Source: an uncultured Burkholderiales bacterium
GTDB taxonomy: Bacteria > Pseudomonadota > Gammaproteobacteria > Burkholderiales > Thiobacillaceae
Assembly (NCBI GenBank): GCA_937949525.1
Contig: CALEDT010000008.1
Span: forward strand, 1-64,000
Reading direction: 5' to 3'
DNA: 64,000 bases
Shown: piece by piece, positions 54,850-63,268 of the stretch
Layout: every line of letters starts with the position of its first letter
How positions within the stretch are numbered: the first letter of the stretch is position 1
The notes under the pieces: generated by a model
Databases searched by the model: none
What the model saw: the letters and a program-made list of their open reading frames with translations, nothing else
Told to the model about the DNA's origin: nothing
Position numbers and translations under genes: made by a program

Positions 54850-56517
54850 ATGGCCAACCCGTTCAGTGAATTCGCCTTGATCCTCGGCCTGTCCGCCATT
54901 GCCGGCGCCGTCGCGGTGCGTTTGCGCCAGCCTTTGCTGGTGGCGTACATCCTGGTCGGCATCTTGGTGGGGCCGGCGCTGTTCGGTCTGGTCGGCGCGC
55001 ACGATCAGATCGACCTGTTGGCGCAGGTGGGGGTGACGGTGCTGCTATTCGTGGTCGGGTTGAAGCTGGACCTGCACCATGTGCGCCATATCGGCCCGGT
55101 GGCGCTGGCCACCGGTCTGGGGCAACTGGCCTTTACCATTCTGTTCGGCTTCATCCTCACGCTGGTGCTCGGCAAGGACTGGCTGACGGCGCTGTACATC
55201 GCCGTGGCGTTGACCTTTTCCAGTACCATCATCATCGTCAAGCTGCTGTCCGACAAGCGCGAGCTCGATTCGCTGCACGGGCGTATCGCGGTCGGTTTCC
55301 TGATCGTGCAGGACATCGCGGTGGTGGTGGCGATGATGGCCATGAGCGCGATGCGTGGCGCCGATGACGCGGCGGTCGCGGAGGTTGCGCTGGACCTGCT
55401 CGGGCGCATCGCCGGTGCGGCGGCGCTGATCTTCGTGCTGATGCGTTATGTGCTGCCGCGCGTGGTCGATACCCTGGCGCGCTCTCAAGAACTGCTGCTG
55501 ATCTTCGCCATCGCCTGGGGCACCGCGCTGGCGGCGCTGGGTGAGCACATGGGCTTTTCCAAAGAGGCGGGCGCCTTTCTCGCCGGCTTCTCGCTCGCGT
55601 CCACCGCCTACCGCGAGATGATCAGCGCGCGCCTGACCAGCCTGCGCGACTTCCTGTTGCTGTTTTTCTTCATCGACCTGGGTGCCAAGCTGGACTTCTC
55701 CACGCTGGGCGGCGAGATCGTGCCGTCAATCGTGCTGGCACTGTTCGTGCTGATCGGCAATCCGCTCATCGTCATGGCCATCATGGGCTACATGGGCTAC
55801 CGCAAGCGCACCGGCTTTCTCGCCGGTCTGACGGTGGCGCAGATCAGCGAGTTTTCCATCATCTTCGTCGCCATGGGTATCTCGCTGGGGCACGTGGGCA
55901 TGGAGGCGCTGGGGCTGACGACGCTGGTCGGTCTGATCACCATCACGCTGTCCACCTATATGATCCTGTACTCCCAGCCCCTGTACGAACGCCTGGTGCC
56001 CTGGCTGGGTGCGTTCGAACGCAAGCGCCCGTTCCGCGAGCTCGCCGTGGAACGCGAGAAGCATCGTCACGATCACGCCGATGCGATCGTCATCGGTCTC
56101 GGTCGTTATGGCAGCCGGCTGGCGCACAAGCTGACCGAGAGTGGTATCGATGTTCTCGGTGTCGATTTCGATCCGGAAGTGGTGCGCGCGATGCGCCGAC
56201 ATGGCCTGACGGTACTGTACGGCGATGGCGAGTCGCCCGATTTCATCGATACGCTGCCGTTGGATCAGGTGCCCTGGGTCGTCAGTACCGTACCCGATAC
56301 CCAGACCAACCGTGCCTTGCTGGATGCGCTCGAACAGCGCGGTTATCGCGGTCAGGTCGCGGTGGTGACGCATGAACAGGGTGAAGCCCGGGCCCTGCGG
56401 GTCGGCGATCATGTGCACCTGCTGTATCCCTATACCGATGCGGCCGATTTCGCCGCGCTCGATCTGGCCGCGCGGATCGCCAGCGCAGAACTGGAACGCG
56501 AAAAGGAGACGTCATGA
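54850..56517 (+). CDS. CPA2-family cation:proton antiporter (KefB/YbaL-like)
   Basis: A 555-residue inner-membrane antiporter with about 12-13 helices followed by a cytoplasmic TrkA-N domain (VIGLGRYGSRLAHKLTESGIDVLGVDFDPE, residues about 415-535). The membrane part has ILVGPALFGL, VAVALTFSSTIIIVKLL and FFIDLGAKLDF, and belongs to the Kef/YbaL group that exchanges potassium or sodium for protons. It lacks a TrkA-C domain. It overlaps the universal stress protein gene by four bases. Confidence 0.93.
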   Translation: MANPFSEFALILGLSAIAGAVAVRLRQPLLVAYILVGILVGPALFGLVGAHDQIDLLAQVGVTVLLFVVGLKLDLHHVRHIGPVALATGLGQLAFTILFGFILTLVLGKDWLTALYIAVALTFSSTIIIVKLLSDKRELDSLHGRIAVGFLIVQDIAVVVAMMAMSAMRGADDAAVAEVALDLLGRIAGAAALIFVLMRYVLPRVVDTLARSQELLLIFAIAWGTALAALGEHMGFSKEAGAFLAGFSLASTAYREMISARLTSLRDFLLLFFFIDLGAKLDFSTLGGEIVPSIVLALFVLIGNPLIVMAIMGYMGYRKRTGFLAGLTVAQISEFSIIFVAMGISLGHVGMEALGLTTLVGLITITLSTYMILYSQPLYERLVPWLGAFERKRPFRELAVEREKHRHDHADAIVIGLGRYGSRLAHKLTESGIDVLGVDFDPEVVRAMRRHGLTVLYGDGESPDFIDTLPLDQVPWVVSTVPDTQTNRALLDALEQRGYRGQVAVVTHEQGEARALRVGDHVHLLYPYTDAADFAALDLAARIASAELEREKETS

Positions 56518-57422
56518 ACCCGCCACGCCACCTGCTGGCCGCCACCGATTTTTCCGGCCCCGCCCGTCACGCGCTGGAGCGTGCGGCTTGGCTGGCCGGG
56601 GAGACGGGCGCCACCCTGACGTTGCTGCACGTGCTCAACCGCTCGGCACTGGAGCATCTGCGCGGCCTGCTCGGCAGCGATGGCGAGGCGGTGATCACGC
56701 GCCTGGAAGCGCGCGCGGAGGCGGATCTGGCGGCGCTGGCGGGTCAACTGGCCGCACGGGCGCGCGGCCCGGTGGCGACTCGGCTCGCGCGTGGACGGGC
56801 GGTGCAGGAGATTCCTGCCGCGCTGGACGCTACGGTGGCCGACCTGCTGGTGATGGGCGCGCGGGGCGCCAACTTCGTGCGCGAGTTCCTGCTGGGCAGC
56901 ACCACGGAGCGGGTGTTGCGCAAGCTGCGGCGGCCCGTTCTGGCGGTCAAGCAGCGCCCGCGTGACACCTATCGGCATGTGCTGGTGCCGGTGGATTTCT
57001 CCGCGCACGCCGTGCCGGCGGTGCGCGCGGCGCATGTCATCGCGCCGACGGCGGAGATCACGGTGCTGCATGCATTCGAAGTCGATTACGAGAGCAAATT
57101 GCAGTTCGCCGGCGTCGCCGAGGAAGTCATCGAGCGTTATCGCCTGCGCGCCAAGCAGGAGGCTCTGAGCTTGCTGGATGCGCTGTGCGCCGGCGTCGAC
57201 GTGCCGGCCGAACGGCTCACGCGCGAGGTAGCGCATGGTCCCGCCAACCTGCGCATCCTGGAAAAGGAACAGGAACTGGGCGCGGACCTCATCGTCATCG
57301 GTAAGCATGGCCAGTCCGCACTGGAGGAGATGCTGCTGGGCAGCGTGACCAAGCATCTGCTGGCATACTCGGATTGCGATGTGCTGGTCACAGGTCTGGA
57401 CGGCGAGGGTGACGGCGCGTGA
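56514..57422 (+). CDS. Tandem universal stress protein
   Basis: A 302-residue cytoplasmic protein with two USP domains. Domain 1 (1-150) begins HLLAATDFSGPARHALERA and contains the ATP-loop-like GARGANFVREFLLGST. Domain 2 (150-300) begins HVLVPVDFSAHAVPAVRAA and contains IGKHGQSALEEMLLGSVTKHLL. Both carry G-2x-G-9x-G(S/T) style loops, so nucleotide binding is likely. It is coupled to the upstream antiporter (ATGA) and followed by a second antiporter gene 98 bases on. It probably tunes ion transport under stress (inference). Confidence 0.93.
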   Translation: MNPPRHLLAATDFSGPARHALERAAWLAGETGATLTLLHVLNRSALEHLRGLLGSDGEAVITRLEARAEADLAALAGQLAARARGPVATRLARGRAVQEIPAALDATVADLLVMGARGANFVREFLLGSTTERVLRKLRRPVLAVKQRPRDTYRHVLVPVDFSAHAVPAVRAAHVIAPTAEITVLHAFEVDYESKLQFAGVAEEVIERYRLRAKQEALSLLDALCAGVDVPAERLTREVAHGPANLRILEKEQELGADLIVIGKHGQSALEEMLLGSVTKHLLAYSDCDVLVTGLDGEGDGA

Positions 57423-57520
57423 AGTGCCGGCGTTCCGCATAGGTTGCGCCGGCCGTCGCGCGCACCACCCGCGCCGGCAGGCGGTGGTCGGCGGCGGAGA
57501 CACGTACCGGCCTTACTGAC

Positions 57521-59266
57521 ATGAGCACCATCGATCAACTGGTACTCGCCGGCGCCGCGCTGCTGCTGCTGGCCATCATCGCCAGCGCCTTGTCCTACCG
57601 CATCGGCATGCCGCTGCTGCTGGTGTTCCTGGCCGTGGGCATGCTGGCCGGCGAGGACGGGCCGGGCGGTATCCAGTTCAGCGACGCCGGCATCGCCTAC
57701 ACGGTTGGTAGCGTGGCGTTGGCGGTGATCCTGCTCGACGGCGGCCTCAACACGCGCGCCGACACCTTTCGCGCAGGGCTGCGCCCGGCCTTCCTGCTGG
57801 CAACGCTGGGGGTATTGATCACTTGCTTGATCACCGGTCTGTTCGCCGCCTGGGTGCTGGATTTCGATCTGCTCACGGGCATGCTGGTGGGGGCCGTGGT
57901 CGGCTCCACTGATGCTGCCGCGGTGTTCGCGTTGCTGCATGCCAAGGGCCTGACCTTGAAACAGCGGGTGTCGGCGACGCTGGAGATCGAATCCGGCAGC
58001 AACGATCCGATGGCGATCTTCCTCACCATCGCCTTGCTGGAACTGGTCCTGGCCGGTCGTGTGCTGCCGGGCTGGGAAACTCTCGGGCTGTTCGCGCTGC
58101 AGATGGGCCTGGGGTTGGCCGCGGGCATCGGCGGCGGCCGGTTGCTGGTGGTGCTGGCCAACCGCCTGCGCCTGGAGGCCGGCATGTATCCCATGCTGGT
58201 GCTCGCTGGCGGTCTGGCGCTGTACGGTCTGACCGCGGTTTTGGGCGGCAGCGGCTTCCTGGCGATCTACCTTGCCGGCGTGGTGTTCGGCAATCATCGC
58301 CCGCGCGAATCGCGCAATATCCTGCAGGTGCACAACGGCCTCGCCTGGTTGGCCCAGATCGGCATGTTCCTGATGCTGGGTCTGCTGGCTACGCCCAGTC
58401 ACCTGGTCGAGCACGCACTCCCGGCCCTGGCCATCGCGTTGATGCTGATGTTCGTCGCTCGCCCCCTCGCTGTCGCCCTGTGCCTGTGGCCGTTCAGGTT
58501 TCCCTGGCGTGAGCAGGTGTTCATCGCCTGGGTCGGCCTGCGCGGCGCGGTGCCCATCATCCTGGCACTGTTTCCCTTGCTCGCCGGCATCGACGAGGCG
58601 ACGCTGATCCTCGACGTGGCGTTCTTCGTGGTGCTGATCTCGCTGACCCTGCAGGGCTGGACCATCGCGCCGCTGGCGCGACGCCTGCGGCTGCAAGTGC
58701 CGCCGCGCGCGCTGGCGGAACAACGCTTCGAGCTCGGCGCCGCGGCGCGCGACGATCGTGTACTGCTGGGTTATCGCCTCACCGAGGGTGCGCACGTGAT
58801 CGGGCGAGGCAGCGCCGAGATACGGCTGCCCGGTGATGCCCGACCGGTGGTCGTGGTGCGGGACGGCCGCAGTCTGTCCGCCGACGAAGCCGGGCCGCTG
58901 CGCGCGGGGGATTGGCTCTATTTGCTGGCGCGCGAGACGGACGGCGCCGAACTGGGCGACATTCTGACCAAGGCCAGGACGCCGGCTTACCTGGAACAGC
59001 GCCAGTTCTTTGGCGACTTCAGCGTGCGTGGTGACGCGCGGTTGGCCGATGTAGCGGCGCACTACGATCTGCCGCTGCCGGACGATGTCGCCGACCGTAC
59101 CGTGGCGCAGTTTCTCGCCGAGCGTATGCACGGCTTGCCGGTGGTGGGCGACCGCTATCGCCTCGGCAACCTGGAGTTCGTGATCCGGGAAGTGGAGGGC
59201 GGCGTGGTCAGCCGCGTCGGGTTGCGTATCCCGACGCACCTGCAGACAGCCAACCCTTCGGCTTGA
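57521..59266 (+). CDS. Potassium/proton antiporter NhaP2 (CvrA-like)
   Basis: A 581-residue CPA1-family antiporter with 12-13 transmembrane helices. It has IASALSYRIGMPLLLVFLAVGMLAGEDGPGG, VGSTDAAAVFALLHAKGL and GLRGAVPIILALFPLLAG. A TrkA-C-like domain (AHVIGRGSAEIRLPGDARPVV) and a final CorC/HlyC-type transporter domain follow. It exchanges K+ for protons at the inner membrane. The fusion layout matches NhaP2/CvrA. Confidence 0.93.
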   Translation: MSTIDQLVLAGAALLLLAIIASALSYRIGMPLLLVFLAVGMLAGEDGPGGIQFSDAGIAYTVGSVALAVILLDGGLNTRADTFRAGLRPAFLLATLGVLITCLITGLFAAWVLDFDLLTGMLVGAVVGSTDAAAVFALLHAKGLTLKQRVSATLEIESGSNDPMAIFLTIALLELVLAGRVLPGWETLGLFALQMGLGLAAGIGGGRLLVVLANRLRLEAGMYPMLVLAGGLALYGLTAVLGGSGFLAIYLAGVVFGNHRPRESRNILQVHNGLAWLAQIGMFLMLGLLATPSHLVEHALPALAIALMLMFVARPLAVALCLWPFRFPWREQVFIAWVGLRGAVPIILALFPLLAGIDEATLILDVAFFVVLISLTLQGWTIAPLARRLRLQVPPRALAEQRFELGAAARDDRVLLGYRLTEGAHVIGRGSAEIRLPGDARPVVVVRDGRSLSADEAGPLRAGDWLYLLARETDGAELGDILTKARTPAYLEQRQFFGDFSVRGDARLADVAAHYDLPLPDDVADRTVAQFLAERMHGLPVVGDRYRLGNLEFVIREVEGGVVSRVGLRIPTHLQTANPSA

Positions 59267-59311
59267 AGGGCACGCTGGCGGCGTGCCCCAAACCGGTGGT
59301 TCAAAATCCGC

Positions 59312-59794
59312 TCAGCCCCGGCGCGGACGCCAGGCGGCGTCGTCGCCGCCGGCCCTGCCGGCACGGGTGCGCTCCAGCCATTGCTGACGCTGTTCCGGGG
59401 TCAGCACCTGCAACACGGCATGCTGGTTTTCGGCGCGCAGCCGCGCCATTTCCGCGTGCGCCTGCGCCTTGGTTTCGGCCAGCTCCTTGGCGCGGTTGGC
59501 ATTGAAGTCGTCGGCGCGGGCCAGTTCCGCGAGCTGGCGTTGGGCCTCGCGCGCGACCTTGGCCTGCTCGCGCATGGTCGGAGCCAGGGCGTGGCGCAGG
59601 TTGAAGATCTGGTCGCGTTGCGCTTCGCTCAGGTCGATGCCGCGCAATCCGGGCCCGCCGTGCTTTTTCATCATCATCGGCCGGTCGCAGTCGCCCCGGC
59701 CATCCCCCATGGGTGGACGCGCCTGCGCCGCCAGCGGAATGGTCAGTGCGAGGCTTGCGGCGATCAGGGTGGTCTTCAGTGTGCGTGCGTTCAT
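59312..59794 (-). CDS. Spy/CpxP-family periplasmic protein
   Basis: A 160-residue exported protein with a signal peptide (TLIAASLALTIPLAAQA). It has the LTxxQ-like helices LSEAQRDQIFNLRHALAPTMREQAK and VLQVLTPEQRQQWLERTR (pieces) that define Spy/CpxP proteins, which act as periplasmic chaperones or inhibitors of CpxA. GGAG lies nine bases before the ATG 59794. It is divergent from the response regulator and kinase genes at 59990-62055, as in Cpx-type systems. Confidence 0.9.
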   Translation of the reverse strand: MNARTLKTTLIAASLALTIPLAAQARPPMGDGRGDCDRPMMMKKHGGPGLRGIDLSEAQRDQIFNLRHALAPTMREQAKVAREAQRQLAELARADDFNANRAKELAETKAQAHAEMARLRAENQHAVLQVLTPEQRQQWLERTRAGRAGGDDAAWRPRRG

Positions 59795-59879
59795 GTGGAT
59801 CTCCTTGGCAAGATGTGTCATCGGTGACTCACAGCGACGCCGGGCGTCATCTGTGGTCGTCAGTGTGGCTGCGACCCGC

Positions 59880-59925
59880 GTAAAGCGGGGTAAGGGCACG
59901 GTAAAGTTGCGTTAACGACGGTTAC
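59880..59925 (+). promoter_or_regulatory. Phased CpxR-like pentamer array
   Basis: Five direct pentamers occur at 59880 (GTAAA), 59890 (GTAAG), 59901 (GTAAA), 59911 (GTTAA) and 59921 (GTTAC), spaced 10, 11, 10 and 10 bases apart. The known CpxR box is GTAAA-N5-GTAAA; two such pairs are visible here. The array lies 65 bases before the response-regulator ATG and 85 bases before the Spy/CpxP-like ATG. Confidence 0.6.
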
Positions 59926-59953
59926 GACACGCTACCGGTTGCACTGACCCGGC

Positions 59954-59959
59954 TATCAT
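59954..59959 (+). promoter_or_regulatory. Likely -10 element for the response regulator
   Basis: TATCAT (five of six matches) lies 31 bases before the ATG at 59990. No -35 consensus stands at the right spacing (GCTACC), which suits a promoter activated by a regulator bound just upstream. Confidence 0.4.
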
Positions 59960-59989
59960 GTCCTGCCCGTACCGATCGAACGACTGGCC

Positions 59990-60679
59990 ATGGCTCGTGT
60001 ATTGCTCGTGGATGACGACATCGAACTGACCGGGATGCTCGCGGAATACCTCGGCCATGAGGGCTTTACCGTGGATGTCGCGCATGATGGCGAATCGGGT
60101 GTGGCCGCGGCGCTGACCGGTGAGCACGCGATCATCGTGCTCGACGTGATGATGCCGCGGCTCAATGGCATCGAGGCCCTGCGCCGCATCCGCCAGACCA
60201 GCGAGGTGCCGGTGCTGATGCTGACCGCGCGCGGCGACGACATCGACCGCGTGGTGGGACTCGAACTGGGTGCCGACGACTATGTGCCCAAGCCGTGCAC
60301 GCCGCGCGAACTGCTCGCGCGCCTGCGCGCCATATTGCGCCGGACCCGCGCGCCCGCGTCCGACGATGCCGGCGGCGCGCCGATCGAGGCGCCGCCGCTG
60401 ACCATCTGGCCCGAACGGCGTAGCGCGACGTTGCGCGGCGTGCCCTTGCCGCTGACCAGCGCGGAGTTCAACCTGTTGGAGGTTCTGGCTCGTCATGCCG
60501 GCCATGTGGTCGGCAAGGCGGAACTGTCCGAGCAGGGCCTGGGCCGGCCGCTGGCGCGCTTCGACCGGGCCATCGACGTGCACATCAGCAGCATCCGGCA
60601 CAAGCTCGGCCAGTTGCCGGACGGACGTTCGCGTATCCAGACGGTGCGCGGCATGGGCTACCAGTATGTGCCGGATTGA
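59990..60679 (+). CDS. OmpR/CpxR-family response regulator
   Basis: A 229-residue two-component response regulator. The receiver domain has acidic pocket residues (VDDDIE), the phospho-acceptor Asp52 in VLDVMMPRLNG, and Thr/Lys in MLTARG and PKPCTPRE. The C-terminal DNA-binding domain is the winged-helix OmpR type (LTSAEFNLLEVLARHAGHVV, IDVHISSIRHKLG, TVRGMGYQYV). It diverges from the Spy/CpxP-like gene, and the kinase gene follows at 60688. It is likely a CpxR-like regulator of envelope stress. Confidence 0.92.
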   Translation: MARVLLVDDDIELTGMLAEYLGHEGFTVDVAHDGESGVAAALTGEHAIIVLDVMMPRLNGIEALRRIRQTSEVPVLMLTARGDDIDRVVGLELGADDYVPKPCTPRELLARLRAILRRTRAPASDDAGGAPIEAPPLTIWPERRSATLRGVPLPLTSAEFNLLEVLARHAGHVVGKAELSEQGLGRPLARFDRAIDVHISSIRHKLGQLPDGRSRIQTVRGMGYQYVPD

Positions 60680-60687
60680 TCCGCTGC

Positions 60688-62055
60688 ATGGGCCGCCTGT
60701 TCTGGAAGTTCCTGGTTGCCTTCTGGCTGGCGCTGCTGCTGGTCGGTGTCGGTGTCGGATCGTTCACGCGCTGGCAGGCCGAGCAGGCGCGCGAGCGTTA
60801 CGAACAGTCGGAGCGTGGTGCGCAGGGGCGGTTTCTGCTGCACGCCATGGCGACTGCCTTGCAATTCGGTGGCACCGACGCGCTGCGTGAACGTCTGGCC
60901 GAGCGGCGCAGGCCGCGCCACCTGGCGATCTATGTCGTCGATGAGGCCGGCCATGACCTGCTCGGCCGGCCCGTGCCCGCGGACGAACTGCGGCGTGCAC
61001 GCGCACTCGCCGGTGACGGCGGCGAAGATGCACCGGCACGCCAGGTGATGGCGCCGGACGGCCGCCGTTACCTGTTGTTCGTGGGCACGGACAGCCGTCC
61101 CTGGCGGGTGCGTTCGCCGCGCCCCGAACCCCTGCCGACCTGGGTGCCGCTGACCATCGGCCTGTTCGCCAGCCTGATGTTCAGCGCACTGCTGGCCTGG
61201 TACCTGACACGACCGGTGCGGCACTTGCGTCAGGCGTTCTCGGCGCTGGCCGAAGGCCGGCTGGACACCCGTGTCGGCAGCCGCATGGGTGGTCGCCGCG
61301 ACGAGATCGCCGATCTCGGGCGCGACTTCGATGCCATGGCGGAACGCCTGCAACAACTGGTCGATGCCCAGCGCCGTCTGCTGCACGACGTGTCGCACGA
61401 ACTGCGTTCACCGCTCGCGCGCATGCAGGCGGCCATCGGTCTGGCCCAGCAGGACGTATCCCGCATGCCCGCCGCGCTCGATCGTGTGGAACGGGAAGCC
61501 GCGCGTCTGGACGAACTGGTCGGCGGCCTGCTGACCCTGTCGCGTCTGCGCGCCGGCGCGGAGGATGCACCGGAGAGCGAGGTCGATCTGATCGATCTGG
61601 CGGCGGCCGTGGTCGACGATGCCCGATTCGAGGCACGCGCCGGCGGCCGCGACGTGACCCTGTCGGGTGAAGGCGAACTGCGCCTGCGCGGCCGGGCGGC
61701 GCTGTTGCGGCGCGCGCTGGAGAACGTCGTGCGCAACGCGGTCCGCTACACCGCGGAAGGCAGCGCGGTGACGGTGCATGTGGCGGCGGCCGGCGATATG
61801 GCGATCGTGACCGTGACGGACCGGGGACCCGGCGTGCCGGAGGCGGAGCTGGACCACCTGTTCGAGCCGTTCCGCCGTGTCGGCGACGATCCCACGCCGG
61901 GCTTCGGCCTCGGCCTGGCCATCGCCCGGCGCGCCGTCGAACTGCATGGCGGTCGTATCGTCGCGCGCAACCGCGCCGGCGGAGGATTGGCGGTGGAGAT
62001 CGCGCTGCCGTTGCGAGGCCCGTTGTGTCGGCCGGGCGGGGATACACGGCCATAG
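60688..62055 (+). CDS. Sensor histidine kinase (CpxA-like)
   Basis: A 455-residue membrane sensor kinase. Two transmembrane helices (residues about 9-25 and 152-172) bracket a small periplasmic domain; a HAMP linker and HisKA domain follow with phospho-accepting His237 in HDVSHELRSPLARMQ. The ATP domain has RNAVRYT (N), DRGPGVPEAELDHLFEPF (G1/F) and GFGLGLAIARR (G2). ATG 60688 is chosen; TTG 60676 overlaps the regulator stop as TTGA and is possible. It pairs with the upstream regulator. Confidence 0.92.
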   Translation: MGRLFWKFLVAFWLALLLVGVGVGSFTRWQAEQARERYEQSERGAQGRFLLHAMATALQFGGTDALRERLAERRRPRHLAIYVVDEAGHDLLGRPVPADELRRARALAGDGGEDAPARQVMAPDGRRYLLFVGTDSRPWRVRSPRPEPLPTWVPLTIGLFASLMFSALLAWYLTRPVRHLRQAFSALAEGRLDTRVGSRMGGRRDEIADLGRDFDAMAERLQQLVDAQRRLLHDVSHELRSPLARMQAAIGLAQQDVSRMPAALDRVEREAARLDELVGGLLTLSRLRAGAEDAPESEVDLIDLAAAVVDDARFEARAGGRDVTLSGEGELRLRGRAALLRRALENVVRNAVRYTAEGSAVTVHVAAAGDMAIVTVTDRGPGVPEAELDHLFEPFRRVGDDPTPGFGLGLAIARRAVELHGGRIVARNRAGGGLAVEIALPLRGPLCRPGGDTRP

Positions 62056-62114
62056 TCGGGCAACCTGTCCGCGGGGATAATCGCGCCTCCACCGGCCGAC
62101 ACGGTTCAACACGC

Positions 62115-63053
62115 ATGCCCATCCAATGGTTTCCCGGCCACATGACCTCGGCGCGCCGCAAGGCGGCCGAAACCATGGCGCAGATCGACGTGGTGGTCGA
62201 GGTGGTCGATGCCCGACTGCCCGAGGCCAGCCGCAATCCGCTGATCGAGTCGCTGCGCCGCGAGCGCCAGCGGCCGTGCCTGACGCTGCTGAACAAGGCC
62301 GATCTGGCCGACCCGGAGGTCACGCGCGCATGGCTGGCGATGTTCGACCAGCGGCCGGGCGTGCGCACGCTGGCGATGTCCGCCAAGCGTCCGGCCGACG
62401 TGGCGCGCATCCCGGCGGCGTGCCAGACGCTGGCACCGCACCGGGACGACAACTTCAAACCGCTGCGCCTGATGATCATGGGCATCCCCAACGTCGGCAA
62501 GTCGACGCTGCTGAACGCGCTGGTCAAGCGCAAAGTCGCGGCTGTGGGCGACGAACCCGCGGTGACCCAATCGCAGCAGCGTGTGGCGCTGGGGCCCAGG
62601 CTGGTCGTGGTGGATACGCCCGGTCTGATGTGGCCCAGGATCACGCACGCGTCCGATGGCTACATGCTGGCCGCCAGTCATGCCATCGGCCGCAACGCAG
62701 TGGCGGAGCAGGAGGTCGCCACCTTCCTGGCCGCCATTCTGCTGCAACGCTATCCGACCGCGTTGACTGCACGCTATGGCTTCGAGCCGCACGGGCTCGA
62801 CGGCCCGGCCGTGCTGGAGGCGATCGCGCACCGTCGCGGCTGCCTGCTCAAGGGGCGTGGCGGCGCGCTGGACCTGGACAAGGCCGCGTTGATCCTGTTG
62901 CAGGATTACCGTGATGGCGCGCTGGGCCGCATCAGTCTGGAAACGCCGGCCAGCCGTGCCGCCATGCTGGCCGCCGCGCGCGCCGTGGAGGACGAGGCGC
63001 GGAGCGCGGCGGATGGGGTGGCGGTAACGGCCGAGGACGGGGCGCCGCGATGA
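62115..63053 (+). CDS. ylqF: Ribosome biogenesis GTPase YlqF/RbgA
   Basis: A 312-residue circularly permuted GTPase that helps assemble the 50S ribosomal subunit. The permuted order is seen as G4 (LLNKADLAD) and G5-like MSAKRPAD before G1 (GIPNVGKSTLLNAL), then G3 (VDTPGLMWP). The start PIQWFPGHM is family-typical. It overlaps slyX by four bases. Confidence 0.95.
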   Translation: MPIQWFPGHMTSARRKAAETMAQIDVVVEVVDARLPEASRNPLIESLRRERQRPCLTLLNKADLADPEVTRAWLAMFDQRPGVRTLAMSAKRPADVARIPAACQTLAPHRDDNFKPLRLMIMGIPNVGKSTLLNALVKRKVAAVGDEPAVTQSQQRVALGPRLVVVDTPGLMWPRITHASDGYMLAASHAIGRNAVAEQEVATFLAAILLQRYPTALTARYGFEPHGLDGPAVLEAIAHRRGCLLKGRGGALDLDKAALILLQDYRDGALGRISLETPASRAAMLAAARAVEDEARSAADGVAVTAEDGAPR

Positions 63054-63256
63054 GTCTGGAGCAGCGTGTCACCGAACTGGAAGTCAAGTTGAGTTACGCG
63101 GAGGACCTGCTGGATGAGCTCAACCGCGTGGTCTACCGGCAGCAGGCGCAGATCGATGGGCTGCTGCGCCAGCTCGGCGCGCTGGCGCAGCAGGTGAGCG
63201 AGCTGGAGCCGCCGCAACGGCGCGACCTGCGCGACGAACTGCCGCCGCATTACTGA
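63050..63256 (+). CDS. slyX: SlyX-family protein
   Basis: A 68-residue coiled-coil protein matching SlyX: ELEVKLSYAEDLLDELNRVVYRQQAQIDGLLRQ. It ends in LPPHY, which is the family's typical C-terminus (PPHY). The function is unknown. It overlaps ylqF by ATGA. Confidence 0.9.
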   Translation: MSLEQRVTELEVKLSYAEDLLDELNRVVYRQQAQIDGLLRQLGALAQQVSELEPPQRRDLRDELPPHY

Positions 63257-63268
63257 TCGCGGCGCGGT

